Assembly: GCA_019313505.1 (NCBI GenBank)
Contig: JAFDBA010000046.1
Location: 1 to 13,197 of the forward strand
Source: Deltaproteobacteria bacterium
Lineage (GTDB): Bacteria; Desulfobacterota; Desulfobacteria; Desulfobacterales; UBA11574
Direction of reading: 5' to 3'
DNA: 13,197 nucleotides
Each line of letters opens with the position of its first letter. Within the stretch, counting starts at the first letter, position 1. A program made the position numbers and the translations under genes. Under the pieces are notes generated by a model. The model was not told the DNA's origin. It saw nothing but the letters and a program-made list of their open reading frames with translations, and made no database searches. This document shows, piece by piece, positions 1 through 6,324 of the stretch.

Positions 1-1089
1 AGTTCCTCCGTCCGGTCCTGCAATACCGCTGGTTGCCAGGCCGTATGTTGCACCGGCAACACGTCTTACCCCCAGGGCCATCTTTTTTACAGTCTCTTCG
101 TGGACCGCTCCGTATTGCTCTAGTACTTCGGAAGATACCCCCAGCACCTTTTTTTTGGCTTCATTTGAATAAGTAACCCCTGAAAAGAGAAAATAACCTG
201 AACTGCCCGGTACATTGGTAAGCATGTGGGATATCAACCCCCCCGTACAGCTTTCGGCAACAGCAATGGTTTCTTTTTTCTCTGCAAGAAGCCCCCCCAC
301 AACCGCTTCCATTGAACTCCCATTCATAGAAAAAATATTTTTCTCTAATTTACCGTAAATCGATTGAGATACCTTTTCCATAAGCTTACGAAGAACCTTT
401 ATATCTTTGCCTTTGATATAAAGTTTTACCTGGATTTCCGGAAATCTTGAACGGAAACCCGGTTTTATCTCAGGAAATTCGGTGGATAAACCGAACAAAA
501 GTTCCCCGATTGCCGACTCGGTTAGGCCGAAAGTCGATATGGTCTTAACCATGCTTAATTCATCCGTGCCGGCATGAAGCTTCTCTATTCGCGGCAGGAC
601 CTCATTTGAAATCATCCGTTTCATTTCAAAAGGTACTCCGGGAACAAAGAAAAACAAGCACCGGCCTATTTTAATAAAAATTCCGGGGGCAGATCCAACA
701 GGATTATGTAAAGATTCGGCCCCTCTTGGAAGCATGGCCTGCTTTTTATTTGAAGGACTCATGACCAGTTTCCGGGTCTTGAAATATTTTTCAACCACAC
801 CAAGTGCTGACCGATTCAAAACAAGGTCAACCCCTTTTGCATTGGCGGCTGCTTCCGCAGTAATATCATCGCTTGTCGGACCCAGGCCTCCGGTTACAAC
901 CGCAACATCAGCCCGGCCGCCTATCTCTTTTATAATGGAAATCATCATATCCATATCATCACCCACGCAACTGTGTCGTGTTGCTTCAAGGCCAACTTGT
1001 TCCAGTACTTGTGCGATATGGGCAGAATTGCGGTCGATTACAGCACCAGTTCTTATTTCATCTCCTGTGGCAAGTATCTCTATAATCAT
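1..1089 (-). CDS. cinA: CinA family protein (nicotinamide-nucleotide amidase type), 3' end beyond left edge
   Basis: The minus strand is open from an ATG at 1089 to the left edge (363 codons, no stop), so the last few dozen residues are missing; the family is usually a little over 400 residues. The N-terminal MoCF/MoaB-like half carries TGGLGPTSDD at residues 66-75 and FVPGVPFEMK near 145-155. The C-terminal PncC-like half carries AESCTGG (Ser280 as the expected nucleophile), GVTYSNEAKKK (304-314) and SGIAGPDGGT at the window edge. In characterised relatives the C-terminal domain hydrolyses nicotinamide mononucleotide to nicotinate mononucleotide and ammonia in pyridine nucleotide salvage, and the N-terminal domain acts on ADP-ribose. 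A GAGG ribosome site lies about 8 bases before the ATG. The gene sits 166 bases downstream of aroF on the same strand, so read-through from the aroF promoter is possible. No frameshift was seen in the translated part. Confidence 0.95.
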   Translation of the reverse strand, partial: MIIEILATGDEIRTGAVIDRNSAHIAQVLEQVGLEATRHSCVGDDMDMMISIIKEIGGRADVAVVTGGLGPTSDDITAEAAANAKGVDLVLNRSALGVVEKYFKTRKLVMSPSNKKQAMLPRGAESLHNPVGSAPGIFIKIGRCLFFFVPGVPFEMKRMISNEVLPRIEKLHAGTDELSMVKTISTFGLTESAIGELLFGLSTEFPEIKPGFRSRFPEIQVKLYIKGKDIKVLRKLMEKVSQSIYGKLEKNIFSMNGSSMEAVVGGLLAEKKETIAVAESCTGGLISHMLTNVPGSSGYFLFSGVTYSNEAKKKVLGVSSEVLEQYGAVHEETVKKMALGVRRVAGATYGLATSGIAGPDGGT

Positions 1090-1104
1090 ATTACAAACCT
1101 CGAC

Positions 1105-1207
1105 ATTTTGTTGAAAACTGGTTCTGGTTACTCGTTGCTCGTTACTGGTTTCAGTATAAGGCTCTGCATAAACCCATCCAGTATCCAGCATCCAGTATCA
1201 AGTATCT
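1105..1207. repeat. short degenerate repeats between aroF and cinA
   Basis: Two simple repeat clusters fill the aroF-cinA gap. At about 1118-1151 the unit CTGGTT/CTCGTT recurs (CTGGTTCTGGTTACTCGTTG and onward). At 1175-1207 the unit CATCCAGTATC recurs three times with small changes. They have no coding potential of their own. Similar low-complexity GGTTCA-type patches occur after trpE, after trpD and before trpA in this window, so they look like a genome-wide intergenic repeat class. Confidence 0.6.
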
Positions 1208-1255
1208 CTACGGGAAGCAGGTCCTACGAACCAAAAACCAATCGGGGCAAATTCC

Positions 1256-2278
1256 TTAAGCTCTCCCGGCACCACTTTGCAAATTATCAAAAATAGATTG
1301 AACCTGCCGGTAAAGGCGTTCAAACTGCCGGGGGTATAAAGACTGTGCGCCGTCACTCAATGCCTTTTCAGGAGCATGATGTACTTCCACCATCAAGCCC
1401 TGTGCTCCCACTGCCACGGCTGCTCTGCTCAAAGGAATCACTTGATCCCGACGGCCGGCAGCATGGCTTGGGTCAACAATAATCGGCAGGTGACTTTCTT
1501 TAAGCACCACAGAAACAGCAGAAAGATCCAGAGTGTTACGACTGTGGTGAACAAAAGTCCGCACCCCTCTTTCGCATAAAATCACCTGTGAGTTTCCCCC
1601 TTCCAGAATGTATTCCGCCGCCATCAGCCATTCGTCAATAGTTGCAGCCATGCCACGCTTCAACAAAACAGGCTTGTTTGCATGACCTGCCCGCCGCAAC
1701 AGACTGAAATTTTGCATGTTCCGTGCACCAATTTGAATCACATCTGCATATTTTTCCACCAGATCAAAGTTTTCTAAATCCATCACTTCAGTAACAACAG
1801 GCAGACCGGTTTTTTCGCGAACCTTTGCAAGAATATGCAATCCTTCCTTGCCAAGGCCCTGAAATGAATAAGGAGATGTTCGTGGCTTAAATGCGCCTCC
1901 TCTAAAAAGCTGTGCTCCGCTTCTTTTTACATGCTCCGCAATGGTCAAAGCCTGGGACTCACTCTCCACCGCACATGGGCCGGCTATTATCACCAGATTG
2001 CCATTGCCCACAGTTACATCACCGACCTTAATTACGGTGTCTTCGTGTTTAAACTCACGACTTACCAGTTTATAGGGACGTGTTACATGAATAGCATCCT
2101 TGACTCCCGGCAAACCCAGAAACGGTGACGAATCAACATGACCTTCATTATTTAAAATTCCAATGGAAACTCTTTCTCCCCCTGGAATAGGGCGGGCAGT
2201 GTATCCTCTCTCTTCAATGGTAGCTACAACAAATTCAATTTCTTCTTTTGTCGCCTTTTTATCCATCACAACAAGCAT
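1256..2278 (-). CDS. aroF: 3-deoxy-7-phosphoheptulonate (DAHP) synthase, type I-beta with N-terminal regulatory domain
   Basis: The enzyme condenses phosphoenolpyruvate with erythrose 4-phosphate in the cytoplasm, the committed entry to the shikimate and aromatic pathway. At 340 residues it matches the Thermotoga-type enzyme. Residues 1-70 form a ferredoxin-like domain with GYTARPIPGGERVSIG, the Tyr/Phe-sensing domain in characterised relatives. The barrel follows, with IIAGPCAVES (Cys102 as metal ligand), GGAFKPRTSPYSFQG (128-141), LLKRGM (Lys207), DPSHAAGRR (His272), EVHH (Glu298) and SDGAQSL (Asp309). The start is supported by AAGGAGG 9 bases upstream. It is transcribed divergently from trpE. 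A leader peptide with Tyr, Phe and three Trp codons and a terminator hairpin lie upstream, so transcription is probably attenuated by aromatic amino acid supply in addition to any enzyme feedback. Confidence 0.97.
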   Translation of the reverse strand: MLVVMDKKATKEEIEFVVATIEERGYTARPIPGGERVSIGILNNEGHVDSSPFLGLPGVKDAIHVTRPYKLVSREFKHEDTVIKVGDVTVGNGNLVIIAGPCAVESESQALTIAEHVKRSGAQLFRGGAFKPRTSPYSFQGLGKEGLHILAKVREKTGLPVVTEVMDLENFDLVEKYADVIQIGARNMQNFSLLRRAGHANKPVLLKRGMAATIDEWLMAAEYILEGGNSQVILCERGVRTFVHHSRNTLDLSAVSVVLKESHLPIIVDPSHAAGRRDQVIPLSRAAVAVGAQGLMVEVHHAPEKALSDGAQSLYPRQFERLYRQVQSIFDNLQSGAGRA

Positions 2279-2312
2279 AGTCTCTCCTCCTTATAGTCAT
2301 CTTTTCTAAAGC

Positions 2313-2348
2313 AAAAAAAAACCGTGGTCTTCGAAGTGCCCACGGTCC
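2313..2348 (-). terminator. attenuator terminator in the aroF leader
   Basis: Read on the minus strand, ACCGTGG (2346-2340) and CCACGGT (2327-2321) form a 7-bp stem with a 12-base loop, followed by nine consecutive T. G-U and A-U pairs can lengthen the stem into the T run. It lies 34 bases before the aroF ATG and after the leader peptide, the position of an attenuator rather than a gene-end terminator. A competing pairing is visible. Leader bases 2403-2385 (GGGGTGTTC...GGTTC) can pair, with wobbles and small bulges, with 2348-2333 (GGACC..GGGCACTTC), which would consume the 5' arm of the terminator. The terminator is clear; the antiterminator is an inference from hand folding. Confidence 0.8.
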
Positions 2349-2372
2349 TTTGAAATCTTTTATGCCAGCAGC

Positions 2373-2462
2373 TCACACCTGCATGAACCTGTCGGAACAC
2401 CCCTTCCCTACGATTATCCGCCACCAGCACCAAAAGTATTTTATTTTAATTAAATCTTTCAT
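2373..2462 (-). CDS. aroF leader peptide (aromatic amino acid attenuator)
   Basis: A 29-codon open frame on the minus strand begins with ATG at 2462 and ends with TGA at 2375-2373. It encodes Tyr9-Phe10-Trp11-Cys12-Trp13-Trp14, three Trp codons within four next to a Tyr and a Phe codon. Trp is rare in proteins, so this cluster in so short a frame, between a promoter and a terminator hairpin, is the signature of a ribosome-mediated attenuator. The last Trp codon begins TGGCGGA (2423-2417), which can pair with TCCGACA (2396-2390) with one mismatch as a 1:2 hairpin, so a ribosome stalled at Trp codons would disrupt it. The ribosome site is weak (AAGACGAAG just before the ATG). The frame is antisense to a longer plus-strand frame that I reject. 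Confidence 0.8.
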   Translation of the reverse strand: MKDLIKIKYFWCWWRIIVGKGCSDRFMQV

Positions 2463-2485
2463 CTTCGTCTTGTACTTTTACATTA

Positions 2486-2515
2486 AAGCTACCGGAACTT
2501 ATTCTGTCTTGTCAA
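2486..2515 (-). promoter_or_regulatory. candidate aroF promoter
   Basis: On the minus strand a perfect TTGACA (2515-2510) is followed after 18 bases by TAGCTT (2491-2486), an imperfect -10 box. The predicted transcript start near 2479 is about 17 bases before the leader-peptide ATG. The -10 is the weak part of the call. The -35 box lies 43 bases from the -35 box of the divergent trpE promoter. Confidence 0.55.
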
Positions 2516-2558
2516 GATTTTTTTTAGGAGTATTCTGGCGAAATCGAATAAAAAAACC

Positions 2559-2586
2559 TTGACAAATATTTACTATTACATATAAG
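2559..2586 (+). promoter_or_regulatory. candidate trpE operon promoter
   Basis: A perfect TTGACA (2559-2564) and TATAAG (2581-2586) are separated by 16 bases in AT-rich DNA. Transcription would start near 2593, about 19 bases before the trp leader-peptide ATG. The position matches the leader and attenuator that follow. No clear TrpR-like operator palindrome was recognised between or over the boxes. Confidence 0.7.
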
Positions 2587-2611
2587 TTTATATTTAATCT
2601 GGTAAAAAAAT

Positions 2612-2707
2612 ATGAATGAAATTAAAGCAACTAATCAAAATATAGATTTCCAACTTAAAAACTGGTGTTGGCAAACCCAAATCAACGGGTCTGCCACAGG
2701 AACTTGA
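2612..2707 (+). CDS. trpL: trp operon leader peptide
   Basis: A 31-codon frame starts at ATG 2612 and stops at TGA 2705-2707. It contains Asn17-Trp18-Cys19-Trp20 (TGG at 2663-2665 and 2669-2671). It lies between a sigma-70-like promoter and a Rho-independent terminator directly upstream of trpE, the arrangement of the classical trp leader. The second Trp codon forms the 5' end of the 1:2 hairpin arm, so ribosome stalling under Trp starvation would release region 2. The ribosome site is poor (GGTAAAAAAAT before the ATG), as expected for a short regulatory frame but also the main doubt about exact initiation. It is too short for ordinary gene prediction. Confidence 0.85.
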   Translation: MNEIKATNQNIDFQLKNWCWQTQINGSATGT

Positions 2708-2773
2708 TCAGCTAACTTATAATTAGTAAAATTTCAAAGGACCATGGCAACCCGAGCCACGGTCCTTTTTTTT
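2669..2773 (+). promoter_or_regulatory. trp attenuator with alternative hairpins 1:2, 2:3 and 3:4
   Basis: Three exclusive pairings are visible. The 1:2 hairpin is TGGCAAACCC (2669-2678) with GGGTCTGCCA (2687-2696), with one mismatch. The 2:3 antiterminator is the same region 2 (2687-2696) with TGGCAACCC (2745-2753), nine pairs and one bulged C. The 3:4 terminator is AAGGACCATGGC (2737-2748) with GCCACGGTCCTT (2756-2767), eleven pairs and one A-C mismatch, a 7-base loop, then T to 2773. Region 3 (TGGCAACCC) almost repeats region 1 (TGGCAAACCC), which is why region 2 can pair with either. When Trp is scarce the ribosome stalls on the Trp codons, 2:3 forms and trpE is transcribed; otherwise 3:4 terminates. 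The pairings are read from sequence; the mechanism is established for trp leaders. Confidence 0.88.
2737..2773 (+). terminator. Rho-independent terminator of the trpE attenuator
   Basis: A 12-position stem (2737-2748 with 2756-2767, one A-C mismatch) with loop AACCCGA is followed by a T run ending at 2773. It ends 65 bases before the trpE start. It is the 3:4 structure of the attenuator and the strongest hairpin in the intergenic region. Confidence 0.88.
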
Positions 2774-2838
2774 GTCTTGGCCATGGAATTTTCAAGGCTT
2801 TTATTGAAATTTTTTATCATCTTAAAAAGGAACCATAT

Positions 2839-4326
2839 ATGCTTATCAATGAATTCCCTGATATAGACCTATTCCGCCATCTGGCAAAACAAAGCAATGT
2901 AATTCCGGTTTGCGTCGAGATCCTTGCAGATACAAAAACACCGGTTTCTCTCTTAAAAAAAGTCTATAAAAACAATGGATCTGCTTTTCTTTTCGAAAGC
3001 GTCGAGGGAGGTGAACGGTGGGGGAGGTACAGTTTTCTTGGAGTCTCCGCCCGAACTCATATAAGGGTATTTCCCCAATTTGTAGAAGTCCGGGAAAACA
3101 GTAATAGCAAACAGATTCCCCACCACGGGAACCCCCTTTCTGTGCTGAAAACAATTATGAGCAAATATCGACCTGCTCAAATGACCGGACTCCCAAGATT
3201 CTGGGGTGGCATGGTAGGATATTTAACTTATGAAATGGTTTCCTTTTTTGAATCAATCCCCAACCTGCTGCCGGAAAATAAGCCCCTCGCTCATTTTATC
3301 ATACCCGATGAACTGCTTATTTTTGACAATATACGGCATACATTACTCGGGGTTGTTATCTCCTTTATTGACAATAAAGACGATACTGATCGAGCTTTTC
3401 ATTCCGCGACACTCCGAGTTAAATCACTTCTACAAGAGATGGAAGGGCCTTTGCCTGAAGGAAATGACCACCAAATCGATACTGAATTTTCACTGAAAGC
3501 ATCTTTGGAAGCCGGCACTTTCCGTTCTCTTGTGCAGAGAGTAAAAGAATATATCCGGGCCGGTGATGTTATCCAGACCGTCATTTCCATGCCTTTTTTC
3601 TGTACACCTTCACCAGATCTCTGGGCTCTTTACCGGGCACAACGATTTATTAATCCCTCTCCATATCTTTATTTCCTGGGTCTCGATGAGATGACTTTAG
3701 TGGGCTCTTCACCTGAAACTATGGTACGGCTGGAAAACGGCGTTGCCACCTTACGCCCCATTGCAGGCACACGCCCGAGAGGGAAAAACGAACAGGAAGA
3801 CAGGTCTCTCGCCAATGAGCTTCTTGCAGATGAGAAAGAACGGGCGGAACACCTTATGCTTGTCGATCTGGGACGTAATGATCTCGGGCGTGTGGCAGAG
3901 GTGGGAACCGTCCAGGTAACAGATTTGATGATAGTGGAACGTTATTCTCATGTCATGCATCTTGTATCCAACATATGCTGTGATCTGAAATCAGAACATG
4001 ATGCATGGGATCTTCTTCGGGCCACCTTCCCTGCCGGAACTTTATCAGGAGCTCCCAAAATAAGGGCAATGGAGATTATCGCTGAACTCGAAAACAGACC
4101 ACGAGGCCCTTATGGTGGTGCAGTGGGATATATTTCGTTCCATGGGAATATGGACATGGCCATTACCATTCGAACTGCCAGTATTGAAAATGGACTACTG
4201 ACTGTTCAGGCAGGTGCCGGAATCGTTGCCGACTCCGATCCGGAAAGCGAACGCATAGAAACTGTCAATAAAGCAATGGCAATGCAAAAAGCACTGGAAC
4301 TGGTGGAGAAAACATATAAAAAGTAG
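2839..4326 (+). CDS. trpE: anthranilate synthase component I
   Basis: The enzyme converts chorismate and ammonia (delivered from glutamine by TrpG) to anthranilate, the first step of the Trp branch. At 495 residues it has the usual length. The N-terminal domain carries FLFESVEGGERWGRYSFLG (about 50-68), including the LLES-type element that binds feedback Trp, and NPSPYLYFL (272-280). The chorismate-binding domain carries PIAGTRPRGKNEQED (307-321), ERAEHLMLVDLGRNDLGRV (334-352), FPAGTLSGAPKIRAME (397-412), GPYGGAVGYISF (423-434) and QAGAGIVADSDPESE (457-471). The usual SRRF/SQRF-like segment after Gln-x-Val reads ISMPFF (249-254), a small deviation of unknown effect. AAAAAGG precedes the ATG. 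It is first in the trpE-trpG-trpD block, under the attenuator upstream. Retention of the Trp pocket implies enzyme feedback as well. Confidence 0.98.
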   Translation: MLINEFPDIDLFRHLAKQSNVIPVCVEILADTKTPVSLLKKVYKNNGSAFLFESVEGGERWGRYSFLGVSARTHIRVFPQFVEVRENSNSKQIPHHGNPLSVLKTIMSKYRPAQMTGLPRFWGGMVGYLTYEMVSFFESIPNLLPENKPLAHFIIPDELLIFDNIRHTLLGVVISFIDNKDDTDRAFHSATLRVKSLLQEMEGPLPEGNDHQIDTEFSLKASLEAGTFRSLVQRVKEYIRAGDVIQTVISMPFFCTPSPDLWALYRAQRFINPSPYLYFLGLDEMTLVGSSPETMVRLENGVATLRPIAGTRPRGKNEQEDRSLANELLADEKERAEHLMLVDLGRNDLGRVAEVGTVQVTDLMIVERYSHVMHLVSNICCDLKSEHDAWDLLRATFPAGTLSGAPKIRAMEIIAELENRPRGPYGGAVGYISFHGNMDMAITIRTASIENGLLTVQAGAGIVADSDPESERIETVNKAMAMQKALELVEKTYKK

Positions 4327-4360
4327 TAACCGTTCACGGTTCAAAGTTCACGGTTACGAA
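4327..4360 (+). repeat. GTTCACGGTT direct repeat in the trpE-trpG gap
   Basis: GTTCACGGTT occurs twice, separated by a few bases, just after the trpE stop. It is one of several GGTTCA-type repeat patches in the gaps of this window. The trpG ribosome site begins a few bases after it. Confidence 0.6.
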
Positions 4361-4379
4361 AAATAAAGGAGAATAAAAG

Positions 4380-4952
4380 ATGATCATAATGATAGACAAT
4401 TATGATTCATTCACTTACAACCTGGTGCAATATCTGGAGCAAATCGGCGCTTCAGTCAAGGTTGTCCGGAACGACGTCGCCTCCATTTCAGACCTTATTT
4501 CATGGAGTCCTGCTGGAATTGTCATATCACCCGGGCCGGGCAGGCCGGAAAATGCAGGGCTAACTCTTACGGTAGTAAAACACTTTTCCGGGAAGATACC
4601 AATCCTCGGTGTATGCCTGGGCCACCAAGCCATAGCGGTTGCTTTTGGCGGAAAAGTGGTCTCCGCCAAGAGGCTTGTGCACGGTAAAACATCCATGATA
4701 AACTCTGACGGGAAAATGCTGTATAAGGGAATTCGTAATCCTTTTGAGGCAATGCGGTATCACTCATTGGCTGTTTCAAGAGAAAGTTTTCCCGAATGCC
4801 TGGAAATAAGCTCGGAAGCAGAGGACGGGGAAATTATGGGAATCAGGCATCTTAAGCATCCCACAGAAGGGATTCAATTTCACCCGGAATCTATTATGAC
4901 ACGCGTTGGCAAACGGCTTCTTAGGAATTTTCTCAATAATCTTAAAACCTAA
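4380..4952 (+). CDS. trpG: anthranilate synthase component II (glutamine amidotransferase)
   Basis: The protein hydrolyses glutamine and passes ammonia to TrpE. It is a class I glutamine amidotransferase of 190 residues, the usual length for an unfused TrpG. Motifs are DNYDSFTYNL (6-15), SPGPGRPENAG (50-60, oxyanion region), GVCLGHQAIA with nucleophile Cys79, VHGKTS (100-105), RYHSLAV (126-132) and IQFHPESIMT with the catalytic pair His168 and Glu170. AGGAG lies 8 bases before the ATG at 4380; an in-frame ATG at 4389 is a less likely start. It follows trpE by 53 bases. The PabA paralogue is nearly identical in family terms, and some bacteria share one subunit for both pathways; the position between trpE and trpD supports TrpG. 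Confidence 0.96.
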   Translation: MIIMIDNYDSFTYNLVQYLEQIGASVKVVRNDVASISDLISWSPAGIVISPGPGRPENAGLTLTVVKHFSGKIPILGVCLGHQAIAVAFGGKVVSAKRLVHGKTSMINSDGKMLYKGIRNPFEAMRYHSLAVSRESFPECLEISSEAEDGEIMGIRHLKHPTEGIQFHPESIMTRVGKRLLRNFLNNLKT

Positions 4953-4980
4953 CCCGGACAAGCCAGAACCAAAAATATTT
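4951..4980 (+). repeat. GGACAAGCC repeat, copy 1, abutting the trpG stop
   Basis: Directly after the trpG stop codon the sequence ACCCGGACAAGCCAGAACC runs into AAAAATATTT. A second, diverged copy (ACCTGGACAAGCCGGAATT, then AATATTT) abuts the stop codon of the HAD gene at 7822. The two copies occupy the same position relative to the gene ends. Confidence 0.6.
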
Positions 4981-5094
4981 GCCACAAAGACACTAAGACC
5001 CGCCCGCCTCGCCTAAGGCGAAGCCGATGGCGGGCAGGCACAAAGGATATATTTATTATTTTTTCTTCGTGCCTTGGTGCCTTAGTGGCAAGAA
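4978..5094. repeat. MITE-like inverted-repeat element with GC-rich insert in the trpG-trpD gap
   Basis: The left arm TTGCCACAAAGACACTAAGA (from 4979) and the reverse complement of the right arm, TTGCCACTAAGGCACCAAGG (from about 5092 leftwards), are imperfect inverted copies. Between them sits a GC-rich hairpin at about 4999-5036 with CCCGCC...GGCGGG arms and the inner palindrome CGCCTAAGGCG. No coding frame of interest lies inside. It looks like a small non-autonomous repeat, itself invaded by a second short palindromic repeat. Because it lies inside the trp operon its RNA hairpin could influence trpG-trpD transcript processing; that part is inference. Confidence 0.6.
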
Positions 5095-5116
5095 GAAAAA
5101 GTGAGGAGCAACCATT

Positions 5117-6133
5117 ATGTTTAGAGAATATCTTAATAAAATCATCCAAAGAATAGACTTGAGTGAAACTCAAATGTCTCAAATGATAACAGAAATCTTT
5201 TCAGGAAATGTTACCGATGTACAGATCGGCGCACTGATAGCAGCACTGGCAACCAAGGGAGAAACTTTTGAAGAACTTGCCGGAGCGGCTCGAGCAATGC
5301 GCCGTAAAGCACACCGTATTCAAGCTCCAACCGCAATTATTGTGGATACATGCGGAACCGGCGGAGACGCAGCACAGACATTCAATATTTCCACAACCAC
5401 GGCTTTTGTTGTGGCCGGCTGCGGGGTGACAGTCGCTAAACATGGAAATAGATCAGTATCCAGTCAATGCGGCAGTGCGGATCTCCTGGAGGTACTTGGG
5501 GTAAAACTTGATACTGATCCTGAAATCGTGGAAGAGGCCGTTCAGGAAATCGGTATCGGTTTTCTTTTTGCCCCCCTTTATCACGGTGCCATGCGCCATG
5601 CCGCCAAAGCAAGAAAAGAATTAGGTCTTCGCAGTATTTTTAATATGCTGGGCCCCCTCACAAATCCCGCCGGAGCCAATTGCCAGCTTCTCGGTGTATA
5701 CGCCCCCGAACTAACCGAAATGTTTGCACATGCTTTACAGCTCCTTGGTGCAAAAAGAGCTTTTGTGGTTCATGGGCATGACGGACTGGATGAAATTTCT
5801 GTTTGTGCCCCCACCCGCATCTCAGAGTTAAAAGATGGTCTCATTCGAACTTATGATATTTCCCCTGAACAATTTTTCGGCAAACTGTCAGATTCAAAGG
5901 ATCTTCTGGGTGGAAATCCTGAAGAAAACTCCAAAATAACCCTCAAAATATTGGATGGCGAAAAAGGACCGAAACGGGATGTTGTTCTTATTAATTCCGC
6001 TGCAGCCCTTGTTGCGGCGGAACAGGCAGAAAATCTTCAGGAAGGCATCAGCATGGCTGAAAATTCCATTGACAGAGGCGCTGCAGTTGAAAAAATGGAA
6101 GCACTTATTAGTTACACACAGGAAAACGGATAA
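5117..6133 (+). CDS. trpD: anthranilate phosphoribosyltransferase
   Basis: The enzyme joins anthranilate to phosphoribosyl pyrophosphate, giving phosphoribosyl-anthranilate. At 338 residues it matches the unfused family. Motifs are DTCGTGGD (77-84, PRPP loop), NISTTTAFV (90-98), KHGNRSVSS (108-116), GSADLLEVLGV (119-129), FLFAPLYHGAMRHAAKARKE, GLRSIFNMLGPLTNPA (the anthranilate-binding region) and VVHGHDGLDE. The helical N-terminal domain is present in full. A GAGGAG site precedes the ATG at 5117. Unlike in E. coli it is separate from trpG, with a 164-base repeat-bearing gap between them. It is the last gene of the first trp block; trpC and trpF come only after an interval of about 3.6 kb. 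Confidence 0.97.
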   Translation: MFREYLNKIIQRIDLSETQMSQMITEIFSGNVTDVQIGALIAALATKGETFEELAGAARAMRRKAHRIQAPTAIIVDTCGTGGDAAQTFNISTTTAFVVAGCGVTVAKHGNRSVSSQCGSADLLEVLGVKLDTDPEIVEEAVQEIGIGFLFAPLYHGAMRHAAKARKELGLRSIFNMLGPLTNPAGANCQLLGVYAPELTEMFAHALQLLGAKRAFVVHGHDGLDEISVCAPTRISELKDGLIRTYDISPEQFFGKLSDSKDLLGGNPEENSKITLKILDGEKGPKRDVVLINSAAALVAAEQAENLQEGISMAENSIDRGAAVEKMEALISYTQENG

Positions 6134-6208
6134 CTTCTTTTTGTAACCTTGAACCCCTGAACCTTTGAACCCGTGAACGCCTACACATCCATTTTGTACA
6201 GACAGAAT

Positions 6209-6237
6209 AAAAAAAGGGCGATTCAGATGAATCGCCC
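6209..6237 (-). terminator. minus-strand Rho-independent terminator with no visible gene
   Basis: GGGCGATTC (6216-6224) and GAATCGCCC (6229-6237) form a perfect 9-bp stem with a 4-base loop. On the minus strand the stem is followed by seven T (6215-6209). On the plus strand it is followed by CATAAAAAA, which is not a T run, so it should act on leftward transcripts. No minus-strand protein gene precedes it; an untranslated RNA is one explanation. Confidence 0.7.
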
Positions 6238-6243
6238 CATAAA

Positions 6244-6324
6244 AAAGGTTGTGGAGAAAGGTTGACAATCCTACAAGGTCATGCCGCATTTAAAGGTTAT
6301 GGAGGAAGGTTGACAATTTTACAA
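6244..6324. repeat. tandem 33-base repeat, two copies 48 bases apart
   Basis: Copy 1 (6244-6276) and copy 2 (6292-6324) share AAAGGTT.TGGAG.AAGGTTGACAAT..TACAA with four differences in 33 positions, all transitions. Read on the minus strand the copies contain CTCCACAACC and CCTCCATAACC, which resemble anti-ribosome-site sequences. Only two copies are present and the spacer is 15 bases, so this is not a CRISPR array. Confidence 0.7.

Noticed and set aside
734..1296. Two overlapping plus-strand frames of 126 and 107 codons
   Set aside because: They are antisense to cinA, which has continuous family motifs on the minus strand; they show no recognisable motifs or ribosome sites.
2350..2562. Plus-strand frame of 70 codons between aroF and trpE
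   Set aside because: It is antisense to the aroF leader peptide and promoter, has no ribosome site, and would run through the trpE promoter.
6244..6324. Possible CRISPR array
   Set aside because: Only two repeat copies, with a 15-base spacer and four mismatches, and no cas genes.
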